NCBI GenBank assembly: GCA_016841825.1
Contig: JAENYK010000016.1
Coordinates: 1 to 64,000, forward strand
Origin: Halothermothrix sp.
GTDB lineage: Bacteria; Bacillota; Halanaerobiia; DY22613
Direction: 5' to 3'
DNA: 64,000 nt
Position numbers and translations under genes: made by a program. Below are positions 36,274 to 45,071 of this stretch, piece after piece. The notes beneath the pieces are model-generated. The model made no database searches, was not told where the DNA came from, and saw only the letters and a program-made list of their open reading frames with translations. Position 1 is the stretch's first letter. Each line of letters begins with the position of its first letter.

Positions 36274-38430
36274 TTATGTAGGATTAGCACGTCGAACATC
36301 CAATATTCCATCTATCCGATATAATTTTTTAATAATATCATTCATATGCTCCAAGCTACTAATCTCCAGTGAAATATTAATTTTAGCAGTACCATCACGA
36401 CTGGTTCTGGCATTAATAGCTGAGATATTTACCTTAGACTCAGAGATGACACTGGTAACATTATTTAAAAGCGAACGTTGATTCATGGCTTCCAGTTCTA
36501 ACTCCACCTGATAACTTTCTACCCGATCAATATCCCAGGAGACAGACATACAACGCTCCTGTTCTTTTTCTAAACTCTTTACATTGGGACAGTCTTTGCG
36601 ATGCACTGACACACCACGACCTCTGGTGATATATCCTACAATCTCATCACCTGGCACAGGGTTACAACAGCGACTTAATCTGACATACAGATCGTCCATA
36701 CCTTCTACCCTGACACCTCTGCTAACACTACTTTTTCGCACAGGTGGATTATTCTGAATTAATTTCTCCAAATAATTAGGCTGCGGTGGTATCAGATTTA
36801 GTTTGTTAGCTATCTGGGATGGAGTGACTTTGTTATACCCGACAGCCTCATAAAGATCTTCCAACTTATTAAATCCAAACTTGTGAGCTGCCTCTTCCAT
36901 CCTACCACTCTTCTCCAGAGTCTTCAGGTCAGTCTCATAACGTTTAATCTCCCGCTCCAGTGTATCTCGACCCCGTTCAGCGACCTCTTCCTGTTGTAGT
37001 CGCTTAAACCAACGTTTGATCTTACTCCTGGCTCTGGAAGTTTTGACAAAATTTAACCAATCCCTGCTCGGGCCATTGGTAGTTTTTGAAGTAATAACCT
37101 CAACAATATCACCATTGTCTAACTTATACTCTAATGGAACAATCCGTCCGTTGACCTTCGCTCCAACACAGCTCATTCCCACTTCTGTATGAATGGAAAA
37201 AGCAAAATCTACCGGTGTCGCTTTTCTTGGTAAAGAGATAACATCACCTTTTGGAGTAAACACAAAGACCTCATCTTCAAAAAGTTCGATCTTTAAATTC
37301 TCCACAAACTCATCAGCATCCTGAAGTTCTTTTTGCCATTCCAAAATCAATCTTAGCCAGGAGAGTTTTTTATCAAAATCTTCTCCTTTACCGCTGCGGC
37401 CTTCTTTATATCGCCAATGGGCAGCGATACCATATTCAGCAGTCTGGTGCATATCCCAGGTGCGAATCTGAATCTCTAAAGGCTCTCCTTTAGGTCCAAT
37501 AACAGTAGTATGCAAAGACTGATACATATTAGATTTAGGCATAGCTATGTAATCTTTAAATCTTCCGGGTATAGGTTTCCAGATCTCATGGACAATTCCC
37601 AACACCTCATAACATTCCCGTACAGTATTGACAATTACTCTGATAGCTGTCAGATCATATATCTCAGAAAATTCTTTCTTCTGTTTTAACATCTTCTGAT
37701 AAATACTGTATAAATGCTTGGGGCGTCCATAAATATCGCCATCAATAGAAGTATCTAACTTAATCTTCGCCATAATTGCTTCAGTGGCAGTTTTGATATC
37801 CTCTTCCCGTTCTTTACGGGTATAAGCTAATTTTCGTGCCAGATCATAATACATATTTGGTTCAATAAACCTGAAAGATAAATCTTCCAACTCCCATTTG
37901 ATTGTAGACATTCCCAGGCGGTGTGCCAGGGGAGCATATATCTCCAGAGTCTCTTCAGCTTTCCGTTTTTGCTTTTCGGGGGTGGTATATCTGAGTGTTC
38001 GCATATTATGCAAACGGTCGGCCAGTTTGATCAAAATCACCCTAATGTCTTTAGCCATAGCTAAAAACATCTTGCGAAGATTCTCTGCTTGATGTTCTTC
38101 CCGGGATTTGAATTTGATCTTACTCAATTTGGTAACACCATTTACCAATTGAGCGATCTCTTCTCCAAACTCTTTTTCAATCACTTCTAAAGTAACGTCT
38201 GTATCTTCCACCACATCATGCAAAAGAGCTGCTGCAATAAAGGTCTCATCAAGTTGCAGTTCGACCAATATCTCTGCTACTTCCACGGGGTGAATAATAA
38301 ACGGCTCTCCCGAATCCCGGAATTGACCTTCATGGGCTTTACAGGCAAATTCATATGCTCGTACTATCAAATCCAGATCAGGATCGTTGGTATATGCTTG
38401 TATCTTTTCTAGCAACTCATTATATCCCAT
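36274..38430 (-). CDS. relA: bifunctional (p)ppGpp synthetase/hydrolase Rel
   Basis: A 718-residue long RSH protein. The order is an HD hydrolase domain with HDVVEDTDVT (about 70), the synthetase with IYQKML and the PGRFKDYIAMPKSNMYQSLH stretch (about 240-330), a TGS domain (about 385-450), a CC/zinc-finger region with RCCNPVPGDEIVG (about 590) and a C-terminal ACT domain (about 650-718). Both the hydrolase (ED motif) and synthetase features are intact, so it can make and degrade the alarmone. ATG 38430 has GGGAG eight bases upstream and is preferred to TTG 38436. It follows apt, a common arrangement. Confidence 0.95.
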   Translation of the reverse strand: MGYNELLEKIQAYTNDPDLDLIVRAYEFACKAHEGQFRDSGEPFIIHPVEVAEILVELQLDETFIAAALLHDVVEDTDVTLEVIEKEFGEEIAQLVNGVTKLSKIKFKSREEHQAENLRKMFLAMAKDIRVILIKLADRLHNMRTLRYTTPEKQKRKAEETLEIYAPLAHRLGMSTIKWELEDLSFRFIEPNMYYDLARKLAYTRKEREEDIKTATEAIMAKIKLDTSIDGDIYGRPKHLYSIYQKMLKQKKEFSEIYDLTAIRVIVNTVRECYEVLGIVHEIWKPIPGRFKDYIAMPKSNMYQSLHTTVIGPKGEPLEIQIRTWDMHQTAEYGIAAHWRYKEGRSGKGEDFDKKLSWLRLILEWQKELQDADEFVENLKIELFEDEVFVFTPKGDVISLPRKATPVDFAFSIHTEVGMSCVGAKVNGRIVPLEYKLDNGDIVEVITSKTTNGPSRDWLNFVKTSRARSKIKRWFKRLQQEEVAERGRDTLEREIKRYETDLKTLEKSGRMEEAAHKFGFNKLEDLYEAVGYNKVTPSQIANKLNLIPPQPNYLEKLIQNNPPVRKSSVSRGVRVEGMDDLYVRLSRCCNPVPGDEIVGYITRGRGVSVHRKDCPNVKSLEKEQERCMSVSWDIDRVESYQVELELEAMNQRSLLNNVTSVISESKVNISAINARTSRDGTAKINISLEISSLEHMNDIIKKLYRIDGILDVRRANPT

Positions 38431-38457
38431 ATACAACTCTCCCTTAAAATAAATTTA

Positions 38458-38970
38458 CTAATCTTTAATCAATGAGACCAATGGATAATCTCCCAACTTC
38501 TCGCGTCCATGTAAAAAAGTTAATTCAATAATAAATGCTAGACCAGTAACAGTTCCCTGTAATTCTGTGACCATCTCAATACTGGCTCCCACAGTCCCAC
38601 CAGTTGCCAGAAGATCATCTATAATCAAAACTTTACTCCCCGGTTCAATAGCATCTCTATGCATCTCTAAAACATTGGAACCATATTCTAATTCATACTC
38701 TGCACGGATAATCTCACCAGGTAGTTTTCCTTTTTTTCGGATCGGGATAAAACCTTTTCCCATCTTTAATGCCAGAGGAGCTCCAATCAAAAAACCTCTA
38801 GCTTCGATTCCTGCAATATAATCAAACTCAAGGCTCTTTATCTCCTCATAGAGTTCGTCAATCAACCCCGTAAACGCTCCCGGGTCTTTGAAAATAGGGG
38901 TTATATCTTTAAAAATAATCCCCTCTTTTGGAAAATCAGGAATCTCACGGATACTTTCACGATAATTCAT
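38458..38970 (-). CDS. apt: adenine phosphoribosyltransferase
   Basis: A 170-residue purine-salvage enzyme making AMP from adenine and PRPP. The PRPP-binding motif VLIIDDLLATGGT (about 115-127) and the adenine loop EARGFLIGAPLA (about 57) are both clear. Length is normal. It lies between recJ and rel, the usual recJ-apt-rel order of Firmicutes. AAGGAGG precedes ATG 38970. Confidence 0.95.
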   Translation of the reverse strand: MNYRESIREIPDFPKEGIIFKDITPIFKDPGAFTGLIDELYEEIKSLEFDYIAGIEARGFLIGAPLALKMGKGFIPIRKKGKLPGEIIRAEYELEYGSNVLEMHRDAIEPGSKVLIIDDLLATGGTVGASIEMVTELQGTVTGLAFIIELTFLHGREKLGDYPLVSLIKD

Positions 38971-38988
38971 GACTCAAAACCTCCTTCA

Positions 38989-41900
38989 CTAATTGCCGCC
39001 CCTAATCTCAGTGCGACTGATCTTTTGCAGAATAATCTCAGCCTTCTCTGTTAATGCCAACTCAGAAAATGCTGCAAATTCTCTTCTTTCTGTAATACAC
39101 TCATTATACCTTATTGAGGAATTTAAGTCCAGTTTTTGATTAGGTTTCGGTAATAGTCTGATGCCATTTTTATCATCCACTCGAACAAATTCAAGCAAAG
39201 ATAATTCGAGAAAGATTCCTAAAGATTCTATTAAAACTGCAGATTCCAACCGCCGAATCCCCTTATTTCTTAACTCGGTCAACAATGTATCAGGAGAATG
39301 GGGTATAAATCCAGTTTTGTCAGATAATTTTTGTAACGCAATATATATCTTGGCCAATAGATCTCGATCTGGTAAACGGCCATCCATAATTACTCGATTT
39401 ATTTTCCCTTCATAGTCTCCATATAAGAGATGAATCCATGCTCTGATATCAGAGCAGATTAATTGTGAACGTTCCCGAAAGTCAGTCAAATTCAAAGCCA
39501 GATCATAATGTACCACATGATGTATGTCGGGAATTCTTTCACCTTCTACAAAATAATCAGTAGCAACAACTGTAGTTAATCCACCACGCTTCAAAAGTTC
39601 TTTGATCTTTTGCCCATCCCGAAAACTCAATTTTTGATGATAAAACATCACCTGTTCACTCATCTCTGGTATAAGTTTTCTAAGGGTATGGGTTAATTTC
39701 ACACTGAATTCAGGAGTATTAACAAAGATGACTATCTTTTCACCCTGAAGAATTAACTCTCGCAAATATTTATCCTTCTGAGTACTATTCCGCTGATCAG
39801 AGATTTGCACATCTCCCATCGTTCTTCCCATGGTAATAATCTGTTCAATGGATAATAATTTTTTTACTTCTCTTATCTTTTCGCCCAACTCCTGTTCAGC
39901 TAACGGTGTATAGGCCAAAATTAAAGATGCAGGTATCTTTGCCTTTAAAAAAGACAAAATCTTTCCCAACCATGCTTCAAATCCAAACTGATGAATCTCC
40001 GGAATCACTAATAATCCTATTCTAGCTAACAATACTTTAAACATATCCAAATGGTTTTTTAAATATTCAGGGGTGGTGAAGATAATATCTATATCTCTGC
40101 CTGGTTTTGCTGTAAGCACAGAATAAAGTTCTCTTTTCTCACTAATACTCATTAGACCTGAAGCCTTATAAACATTTAATCCCAGGTATTTGGCAGTTCG
40201 CTGAACAATCCCATAACCAGTATTCAGATATGACTTTAAAGGGCTGAGTACCAGAGTAACTCCCCGATGCTTCAATGCCTGAAAACCAGCAAAACTCAAA
40301 ACAGTTGGCAGAATATCTGAGCTGTTCACCGAATGAACCAAGGTGTTCGTAGATGTTCGTAGACTTTCCTGGAGTTTACCATGAAATCGGGTATCTACCG
40401 CAAAATGTTCAGCAAGATGTTCTGTCAATTTTTCATCCTGCAGACTGGTTAACTTTGTCCGTTCCAGAAACCAATCTCCCGATTCTTCTGCATTTTGCAA
40501 CCCATTCGCAGCCTGAATAAAAATCTGTTCAACAAAGTCCAATTCAACAGGGGCGAGATCAATAAGCATCATCTGTAAATACTCTCTTTCTCGCCAGATA
40601 TTGCGATTTAAATTAAATACCAGGTCTATTTTAACCGAATCCGCAAGGGTCTTTAGTCTTTCTCCCATACTAAAACCAATTCCACCCAACTGATGTGAAC
40701 CCTTAGAAACCTGAATTTTCAAATGATCTCCAGTAGCTCCTACGGTTCGAGCTTCATACTGAACCTTGCGAACCACAAAAACTGGCCGCGCATTACCCGA
40801 CCCATGGGGTTCTAACTTTTCCAATTCATCCAACAGGGAAAAATTCAACTCTGCCAAATCTACCTCCAGATCAACCATCTGATAAGGTACAAGATCTTCT
40901 GAAGTCAACACCTTCTGTGAATAACTCTGAAATACCTTGCGAAAATTAGCTATCTGCTCTGGAGAAATGGATAAACCTGCAGCCATCTTATGACCTCCAT
41001 AACCCAACAGATACTCCTGACAATGAGTAAGAGCTTCATACAAATTCTGCCCTCTAATCCCCCGGGCAGAACCTTTCCCAATTCCATCTTTAATGGCTAT
41101 TAAGACAGTTGGACGATAATATTTCTCAACCAATTTCGAAGCCACAATTCCAATAACTCCAGGATGCCATTCCTCTGAAGCTAAAACAATTCCATAACTA
41201 TCTGCATATCCCTCCCGTTCAACCATCTCTACTGCCTGTTTAAAAATATTTTCTTCGATCATCTGTCTCTTCCGATTGACCTGGTCCAACTCTATCGCTA
41301 ATTCAAGGGCCCGTTTCTGTTCAGTAGTCGTAAATAGCTCTACACCAAGCATTGGATTACCCAACCGGCCAATAGCATTAACCCTCGGCCCGAGAGTAAA
41401 CCCCAGATGTCCTGTATTGATAATCTTATCTTCCAGGTCAGCAACTTTTAATAATTCTCGTAATCCAGGATTTGTGGTCCCGGCAATTTTGCGCAGACCA
41501 TTGGCTACTATGATCCGATTTTCCCCTAATAATGGTACAATATCTGCAACCGTTCCCAGTGCTACTAGATCAATCTGTTCCAATACATATGAAGCCAGAG
41601 TCTGTAAATTCAGCTTCTGGGCTAATGCCTGACCCAGCTTAAAACCAACCCCTACTCCAGATAAATATTTACAGGGATAACTACACTTAGACAGTTTGGG
41701 ATTAATTATGGACACAGCGGGTGGAATCTGTTCTGGTGGTTCATGATGGTCTGTTATAATCACATCCATTCCCAGTGAGTTAGCCAACTCCACCTCTTCA
41801 TAGCAACTAATACCATTATCTACCGTTACAATCAAAGTATATCCACCCATACCTAATCTATGAACAGCGTCTTTGTTTAACCCATAACCTTCAGACCGAT

Positions 41901-42243
41901 CAGGTATATAATAATCCACATTTTTGTTTATCTGTCGCAAAACCCTTAGCAGTACACTGGTTCCTGTGATTCCGTCTACATCATAATCTCCGAAAATGAT
42001 CATCTTTTCATTCTCCTGCACACCGGCAAGTAACCTTTGAACCGCTTCTTCCATTCCCAGCAACAAAAAAGGGTCCAGAAGATCTGTTAACTCAACCTGA
42101 AAAAAGCTCCGAGCCTCCTCAATGGTGGTTATTCCCCGATTGACAAGAACCTGAGCTGTGATATAAGATAATCCTAATTCAGTTGCAATCTCCCGGGCTA
42201 AATCATTGCCCTCTGAGCATATCTCCCATCTCTTGTTAGTCAT
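38989..42243 (-). CDS. recJ: RecJ exonuclease fused to a degenerate RecQ-like helicase half
   Basis: A 1084-residue protein, far longer than Bacillus (about 790) or E. coli (577) RecJ. Residues 1-570 are a complete RecJ 5'-3' single-strand exonuclease: FGDYDVDG (85-91), TDHHEP (about 165), GPRVNAIGRLG (about 290) and YGGHKMAAGL (about 420). Residues about 640-960 resemble a superfamily 2 helicase of the RecQ kind: LVLSPLKSY, DIIFTTPEYL, then VIPEIHQFG where an active enzyme has DEAH, and later TTVVATDYF...HHVVHYDLALNL. The Walker A and arginine-finger motifs are not recognisable, so this half is probably inactive in ATP hydrolysis and may bind DNA or partners. Confidence 0.9.
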   Translation of the reverse strand: MTNKRWEICSEGNDLAREIATELGLSYITAQVLVNRGITTIEEARSFFQVELTDLLDPFLLLGMEEAVQRLLAGVQENEKMIIFGDYDVDGITGTSVLLRVLRQINKNVDYYIPDRSEGYGLNKDAVHRLGMGGYTLIVTVDNGISCYEEVELANSLGMDVIITDHHEPPEQIPPAVSIINPKLSKCSYPCKYLSGVGVGFKLGQALAQKLNLQTLASYVLEQIDLVALGTVADIVPLLGENRIIVANGLRKIAGTTNPGLRELLKVADLEDKIINTGHLGFTLGPRVNAIGRLGNPMLGVELFTTTEQKRALELAIELDQVNRKRQMIEENIFKQAVEMVEREGYADSYGIVLASEEWHPGVIGIVASKLVEKYYRPTVLIAIKDGIGKGSARGIRGQNLYEALTHCQEYLLGYGGHKMAAGLSISPEQIANFRKVFQSYSQKVLTSEDLVPYQMVDLEVDLAELNFSLLDELEKLEPHGSGNARPVFVVRKVQYEARTVGATGDHLKIQVSKGSHQLGGIGFSMGERLKTLADSVKIDLVFNLNRNIWREREYLQMMLIDLAPVELDFVEQIFIQAANGLQNAEESGDWFLERTKLTSLQDEKLTEHLAEHFAVDTRFHGKLQESLRTSTNTLVHSVNSSDILPTVLSFAGFQALKHRGVTLVLSPLKSYLNTGYGIVQRTAKYLGLNVYKASGLMSISEKRELYSVLTAKPGRDIDIIFTTPEYLKNHLDMFKVLLARIGLLVIPEIHQFGFEAWLGKILSFLKAKIPASLILAYTPLAEQELGEKIREVKKLLSIEQIITMGRTMGDVQISDQRNSTQKDKYLRELILQGEKIVIFVNTPEFSVKLTHTLRKLIPEMSEQVMFYHQKLSFRDGQKIKELLKRGGLTTVVATDYFVEGERIPDIHHVVHYDLALNLTDFRERSQLICSDIRAWIHLLYGDYEGKINRVIMDGRLPDRDLLAKIYIALQKLSDKTGFIPHSPDTLLTELRNKGIRRLESAVLIESLGIFLELSLLEFVRVDDKNGIRLLPKPNQKLDLNSSIRYNECITERREFAAFSELALTEKAEIILQKISRTEIRGGN

Positions 42244-42428
42244 TACTCCAACTCCTAGAATCCTTTTTTCAATATGACATATGTTCTACACTAAATACTC
42301 CTTTCCTGCCCATGGTTAAATAATAATAAAGCTCTTAGAATCAAAACTGAAAATGAAGTCTATACTACAAAAATTATAGTGAATCATTATATTCACCAGA
42401 CAAATAGTAAACTCCCAATCATATGAAA

Positions 42429-42459
42429 ATCTCCTCTAAAACAATGTCCTAGAGGAGAT
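42429..42459 (-). terminator. terminator of the TrpP-like gene
   Basis: ATCTCCTCTA and TAGAGGAGAT form a perfect ten-base stem around an 11-base loop, with TTTT following on the minus strand. Confidence 0.75.
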
Positions 42460-42503
42460 CTTAAGGGAGGTAATAACACATTATATTGTAAACCAATACT
42501 GAG

Positions 42504-43019
42504 TTATGAAGAACAAAGACGTTCTCCAAACTCCATGGAGCTAAAAAACACATATGTAGCACCAATATTAAAAATTGCTGCCGGCAAAAACACCCTGGTG
42601 ATCGCAACTTCCAAATTCAAAGACAATCCACCAAGTCTTACTACCAAAAAACCAAAAACAATCCCGCTAATAATCGTCCCCAAAATCGCTACCAAACATA
42701 CTAAAATTCCTGTCCTCGGGAAAAAACTTCTATAACGATTCACAAGCAAATACATAATCCCACCAGTAACTAGCTTGTCAACTAAATTAATCCATTGCCC
42801 ACTATCTACGGAGCTGGTTAATGAAGTAAACACCCCAATAATTAAGGCACTTCCCATCACTAATCCGGGATCACGCTTTAAAAGAATAATCGAAAAAAGA
42901 ATAGCTAACGAAAAGTCAGGTTTCATCCCTCCAGCCAGAGAATTGCCCGGAAAGATAACATGAAAGAGTAAACCAACCATTAAAAGGAGAATGACATCAA
43001 CTATATCCATAATCCGCAT
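42504..43019 (-). CDS. TrpP-family (tryptophan transporter-like) membrane protein
   Basis: A 171-residue, five- to six-helix membrane protein. The N-terminal half carries GLLFHVIFPG and GGMKPDFSLAILF, matching the style of the Bacillus TrpP/YhaG tryptophan transporter, whose length is the same. It likely imports tryptophan or acts as the substrate-binding part of an uptake system. ATG 43019 has AAGGAGAGG upstream; the longer frame adds 11 residues that contain the ribosome site. A sigma-A promoter lies at 43090-43118, and no TRAP-like GAG/UAG repeat series is visible in the leader. Confidence 0.72.
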   Translation of the reverse strand: MRIMDIVDVILLLMVGLLFHVIFPGNSLAGGMKPDFSLAILFSIILLKRDPGLVMGSALIIGVFTSLTSSVDSGQWINLVDKLVTGGIMYLLVNRYRSFFPRTGILVCLVAILGTIISGIVFGFLVVRLGGLSLNLEVAITRVFLPAAIFNIGATYVFFSSMEFGERLCSS

Positions 43020-43089
43020 TAATAATTCCTCTCCTTCTCTAGAAAAACCCATCTCCTAAACAGACATCAGTAATTGATGCTTACCTTAT

Positions 43090-43118
43090 ATATTAGTACA
43101 TTACCAGGAATTTGTCAA
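43090..43118 (-). promoter_or_regulatory. sigma-A promoter of the TrpP-like gene
   Basis: Minus-strand TTGACA (43118-43113), a 17-base spacer and TAATAT (43095-43090). A small hairpin, CATCA...TGATG, lies in the leader between it and the start codon. Confidence 0.65.
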
Positions 43119-43164
43119 GCCTTTCCGAGAAAATGTAAAGATTTTTTAGTATATAAGTCTTTGC

Positions 43165-43578
43165 TTAGTTTTCCTCTTTTTCTTCACTAACCAAAATCTC
43201 CCTTTCAGGGGAATACTGTATTGCTTCCTGAGCCAGAATCTCCTCCTGAGCTCCCTCATATCTGGCAAGATCCACTGCCATGTCATTCTTCTCACCCAAA
43301 AGTGCATCCATTTCGATTTGCGTTTTATCCAACTCTTTCTCTAAAGTTTTAATTCTACCTTTTAAAGTTCTAATTTGAAGTCTAGCTTTGATCTGCCCAA
43401 TCAATCCCAAAATCCCAATCATTAAGGCTCCAAATGCTACACTTGATAAGACTACAACAACTAGAGATGTACCCACCTCATACGAAAAAAATTTTAATGT
43501 TACTGGAGTGACATTCTGTACTGAAAATAACCCTACAGCCAGCGCAAAAACCAAAGCTATCACAACTGTCCATTGCAT
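43165..43578 (-). CDS. LapA-domain membrane protein
   Basis: A 137-residue protein with two N-terminal membrane helices (about 3-22 and 40-62) flanking SVQNVTPVTLKFF, the mark of LapA (DUF1049). A coiled coil follows (about 70-105) with an acidic tail. In Gram-negative bacteria LapA takes part in lipopolysaccharide assembly, but it is also common in Firmicutes with unknown role. I chose ATG 43578 (MQWTVV) because the first helix begins there and AGGTCG is upstream. Confidence 0.82.
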   Translation of the reverse strand: MQWTVVIALVFALAVGLFSVQNVTPVTLKFFSYEVGTSLVVVVLSSVAFGALMIGILGLIGQIKARLQIRTLKGRIKTLEKELDKTQIEMDALLGEKNDMAVDLARYEGAQEEILAQEAIQYSPEREILVSEEKEEN

Positions 43579-43761
43579 AATATTCGACCTGCCATCCAAA
43601 TATAGATATCTGAAATCTATGCTTCTCCTCATCACCAGGACTGGCAGTATTCACCCCTTTCCCTATTATATTATAAGTTACCAGATTCTCTGTTTAATTT
43701 CTAATATGAGTAAAGAATTCGCCAAAACCAACATTATTCCTGCATATGCTGTAAAGTAAAT

Positions 43762-44238
43762 TTAGAATATTATATAGAGTACCCATCCCGCCATCAACAG
43801 AGCAATTATAAAAGTAGCAACCACTCCTCCTAATACCCCAAAAAGGCTACCAACACCAACTCTGATTGCCTGATCCAAAGGACGCCCTCTGATCAATTCT
43901 ATTAAAATCGCACCCACCGGAGGGCCAACAATCAATCCGATCGGACCTAATGTAAATAGACCAACAATCAACCCAAACATCCCTCCAACAGCTCCCAGTT
44001 TACTCGCACCAAACTTTTGGGCACCAATCATACTCAAAAGATACTGCAGTCCTTCACCTAAGATCACTAATAACCCCAGAATAATTAATGTATTGATCGA
44101 AGGTACATTAAACCCAGTAGCATATGAATGAATCACTGCTCCGATTAAAATTAGAGGCGTCCCAGGTAACATCGGTAAAAAAGTCCCCAACACACCAATA
44201 ATCACCAGAACTGTTGTTATAGCTTTGTACACAACCAT
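43762..44238 (-). CDS. DUF456 membrane protein
   Basis: A 158-residue, Gly/Ile/Leu-rich protein with four to five membrane helices. The GTFLPMLPGTPLILIGA start and the glycine-zipper segment GAVGGMFGLIVGLFTLGP are typical of DUF456. The function is unknown. It is divergent from the RiPP-like cassette that begins 313 bases to its right. Confidence 0.82.
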   Translation of the reverse strand: MVVYKAITTVLVIIGVLGTFLPMLPGTPLILIGAVIHSYATGFNVPSINTLIILGLLVILGEGLQYLLSMIGAQKFGASKLGAVGGMFGLIVGLFTLGPIGLIVGPPVGAILIELIRGRPLDQAIRVGVGSLFGVLGGVVATFIIALLMAGWVLYIIF

Positions 44239-44550
44239 AGACTCTCTCCTTATCTCTCATTTTATTTAGTTTATCAAAATTACTCTCCTTAATACCTACC
44301 GATCTTCTTTCATTAGATACCTATCTATTACTCCTAATTTTAACAATATCCTTTATTTTTAGCCATCCAGTAAGACTTAATCTATAACACTTATTACGTT
44401 TTGTAACGATTATCAATGAGCTACTTTTTTCCCATTTTATATATTTATTTTTTTCATTACGCAGGACTTATAGCTTTTTTGCAGAATTATAATTTTATGG
44501 AAATGGGGTGAAGTAAGATATTTAACATCTATAACGGGGAGGTGATTTTA
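44239..44550 (+). other. divergent intergenic region upstream of the peptide cassette
   Basis: A 312-base A/T-rich gap that separates the minus-strand DUF456 gene from the plus-strand cassette and must hold promoters for both. A TATAAT hexamer is seen at 44488-44493 but its -35 partner (GACTTA at 44465-44470) is poor. No other structure was found. Confidence 0.4.
44465..44493 (+). promoter_or_regulatory. candidate promoter of the peptide cassette
   Basis: TATAAT at 44488-44493 lies 17 bases after GACTTA at 44465-44470 and 58 bases before the first peptide start. The -35 match is weak, so the promoter may need an activator or the true one lies elsewhere in the gap. Confidence 0.3.
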
Positions 44551-44655
44551 ATGTTAAATACCTGGAATTTGAAAGATTTTGACTGGAGCATTGAGACTGC
44601 CAGTAGAGAATGTTATGGCGTTGAGCCACCAATCGAATTTGAAAATAACTATTAA
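44551..44655 (+). CDS. RiPP-type precursor peptide 1
   Basis: A 34-residue peptide, first of four tandem near-copies. It starts MLNTWNLKDFDWSIETASRE and continues CYGVEPPIEFENNY. Residues 1-7 and Asp11-Trp12 are identical in all four copies, as are Thr16-Ala17, Cys21-Tyr22-Gly23 and Pro27. GGGGAGGTGA precedes the ATG at seven bases. The conserved first half looks like a leader bound by a modifying enzyme, and the second half like the core, with one Cys and one neighbouring Tyr as likely targets. A radical SAM/SPASM gene follows the fourth copy. No homologue is named from memory; the precursor call rests on copy number, pattern and context. Confidence 0.78.
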   Translation: MLNTWNLKDFDWSIETASRECYGVEPPIEFENNY

Positions 44656-44693
44656 TCTAACTAATCTAATCGCTATACAAGGAGGTGAATTTG

Positions 44694-44795
44694 ATGTTAA
44701 ATACCTGGAATCTGAAAGATTTTGATTGGAGCACTGAGACTGCCAGTAAAGAATGTTATGGCGTCGAACCACCAATCGACGAATTTGTATATTAA
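44694..44795 (+). CDS. RiPP-type precursor peptide 2
   Basis: A 33-residue peptide almost identical to the first: MLNTWNLKDFDWSTETASKE, then CYGVEPPIDEFVY. The differences are Ile14 to Thr, Arg19 to Lys and a changed C-terminal end (DEFVY). AAGGAGGTGAATTTG lies directly upstream. It starts 38 bases after the previous stop. Copies 1 and 2 share most silent positions too, so their duplication is recent. Confidence 0.78.
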   Translation: MLNTWNLKDFDWSTETASKECYGVEPPIDEFVY

Positions 44796-44831
44796 TCGAG
44801 CAACTATAATTCTTATAAGGAGGTGATTCGA

Positions 44832-44933
44832 ATGTTAAATACCTGGAATCTAAAAGAATTTGATTGGACTATCGAGACAGCAGGTGCAGTATGTTACGGG
44901 GCTAAGCCTCCTCTTGATGAATATGAATTATAA
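44832..44933 (+). CDS. RiPP-type precursor peptide 3
   Basis: A 33-residue peptide: MLNTWNLKEFDWTIETAGAV, then CYGAKPPLDEYEL. The leader-like part differs only at Asp9 to Glu and Ser13 to Thr, but the residues before and after the Cys-Tyr-Gly have changed (GAV, AKPPL). AAGGAGGTGA is upstream and the gap to the previous gene is 36 bases. Confidence 0.78.
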   Translation: MLNTWNLKEFDWTIETAGAVCYGAKPPLDEYEL

Positions 44934-44969
44934 TTGACGAGTCAGGTTTTTTATAAGGAGGTGAATTTG

Positions 44970-45071
44970 ATGTTAAATACCTGGAATCTGGAAGCTTATG
45001 ACTGGAACACTATAACAGCTACCGCTCCTTGCTATGGAACACTTCTACCTCTTCCTCCATACGAATTTTAG
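44970..45071 (+). CDS. RiPP-type precursor peptide 4 (most diverged)
   Basis: A 33-residue peptide: MLNTWNLEAYDWNTITATAP, then CYGTLLPLPPYEF. Leader residues 1-7, Asp11 and Trp12 are unchanged while most other positions differ, and Tyr replaces Phe10. Thr16-Ala17, Cys21-Tyr22-Gly23 and Pro27 remain. AAGGAGGTGAATTTG precedes it. It is the copy nearest the radical SAM gene. Confidence 0.77.
   Translation: MLNTWNLEAYDWNTITATAPCYGTLLPLPPYEF

Noticed and set aside
43019-43165. A TRAP or T-box leader before the TrpP-like gene
   Set aside because: There are no G/UAG repeats at regular spacing, no T-box sequence, and the leader is too short.
44554-44775. A minus-strand ORF of 73 codons across the peptide genes
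   Set aside because: It is the antisense shadow of two near-identical plus-strand peptide genes, lacks a ribosome site, and its apparent internal repeat only mirrors them.
44551-45071. Four regularly spaced repeats that could look like a CRISPR array
   Set aside because: The units are about 140 bases apart, each is an open frame with a ribosome site, and the differences follow codons. There is no constant repeat with unique spacers.
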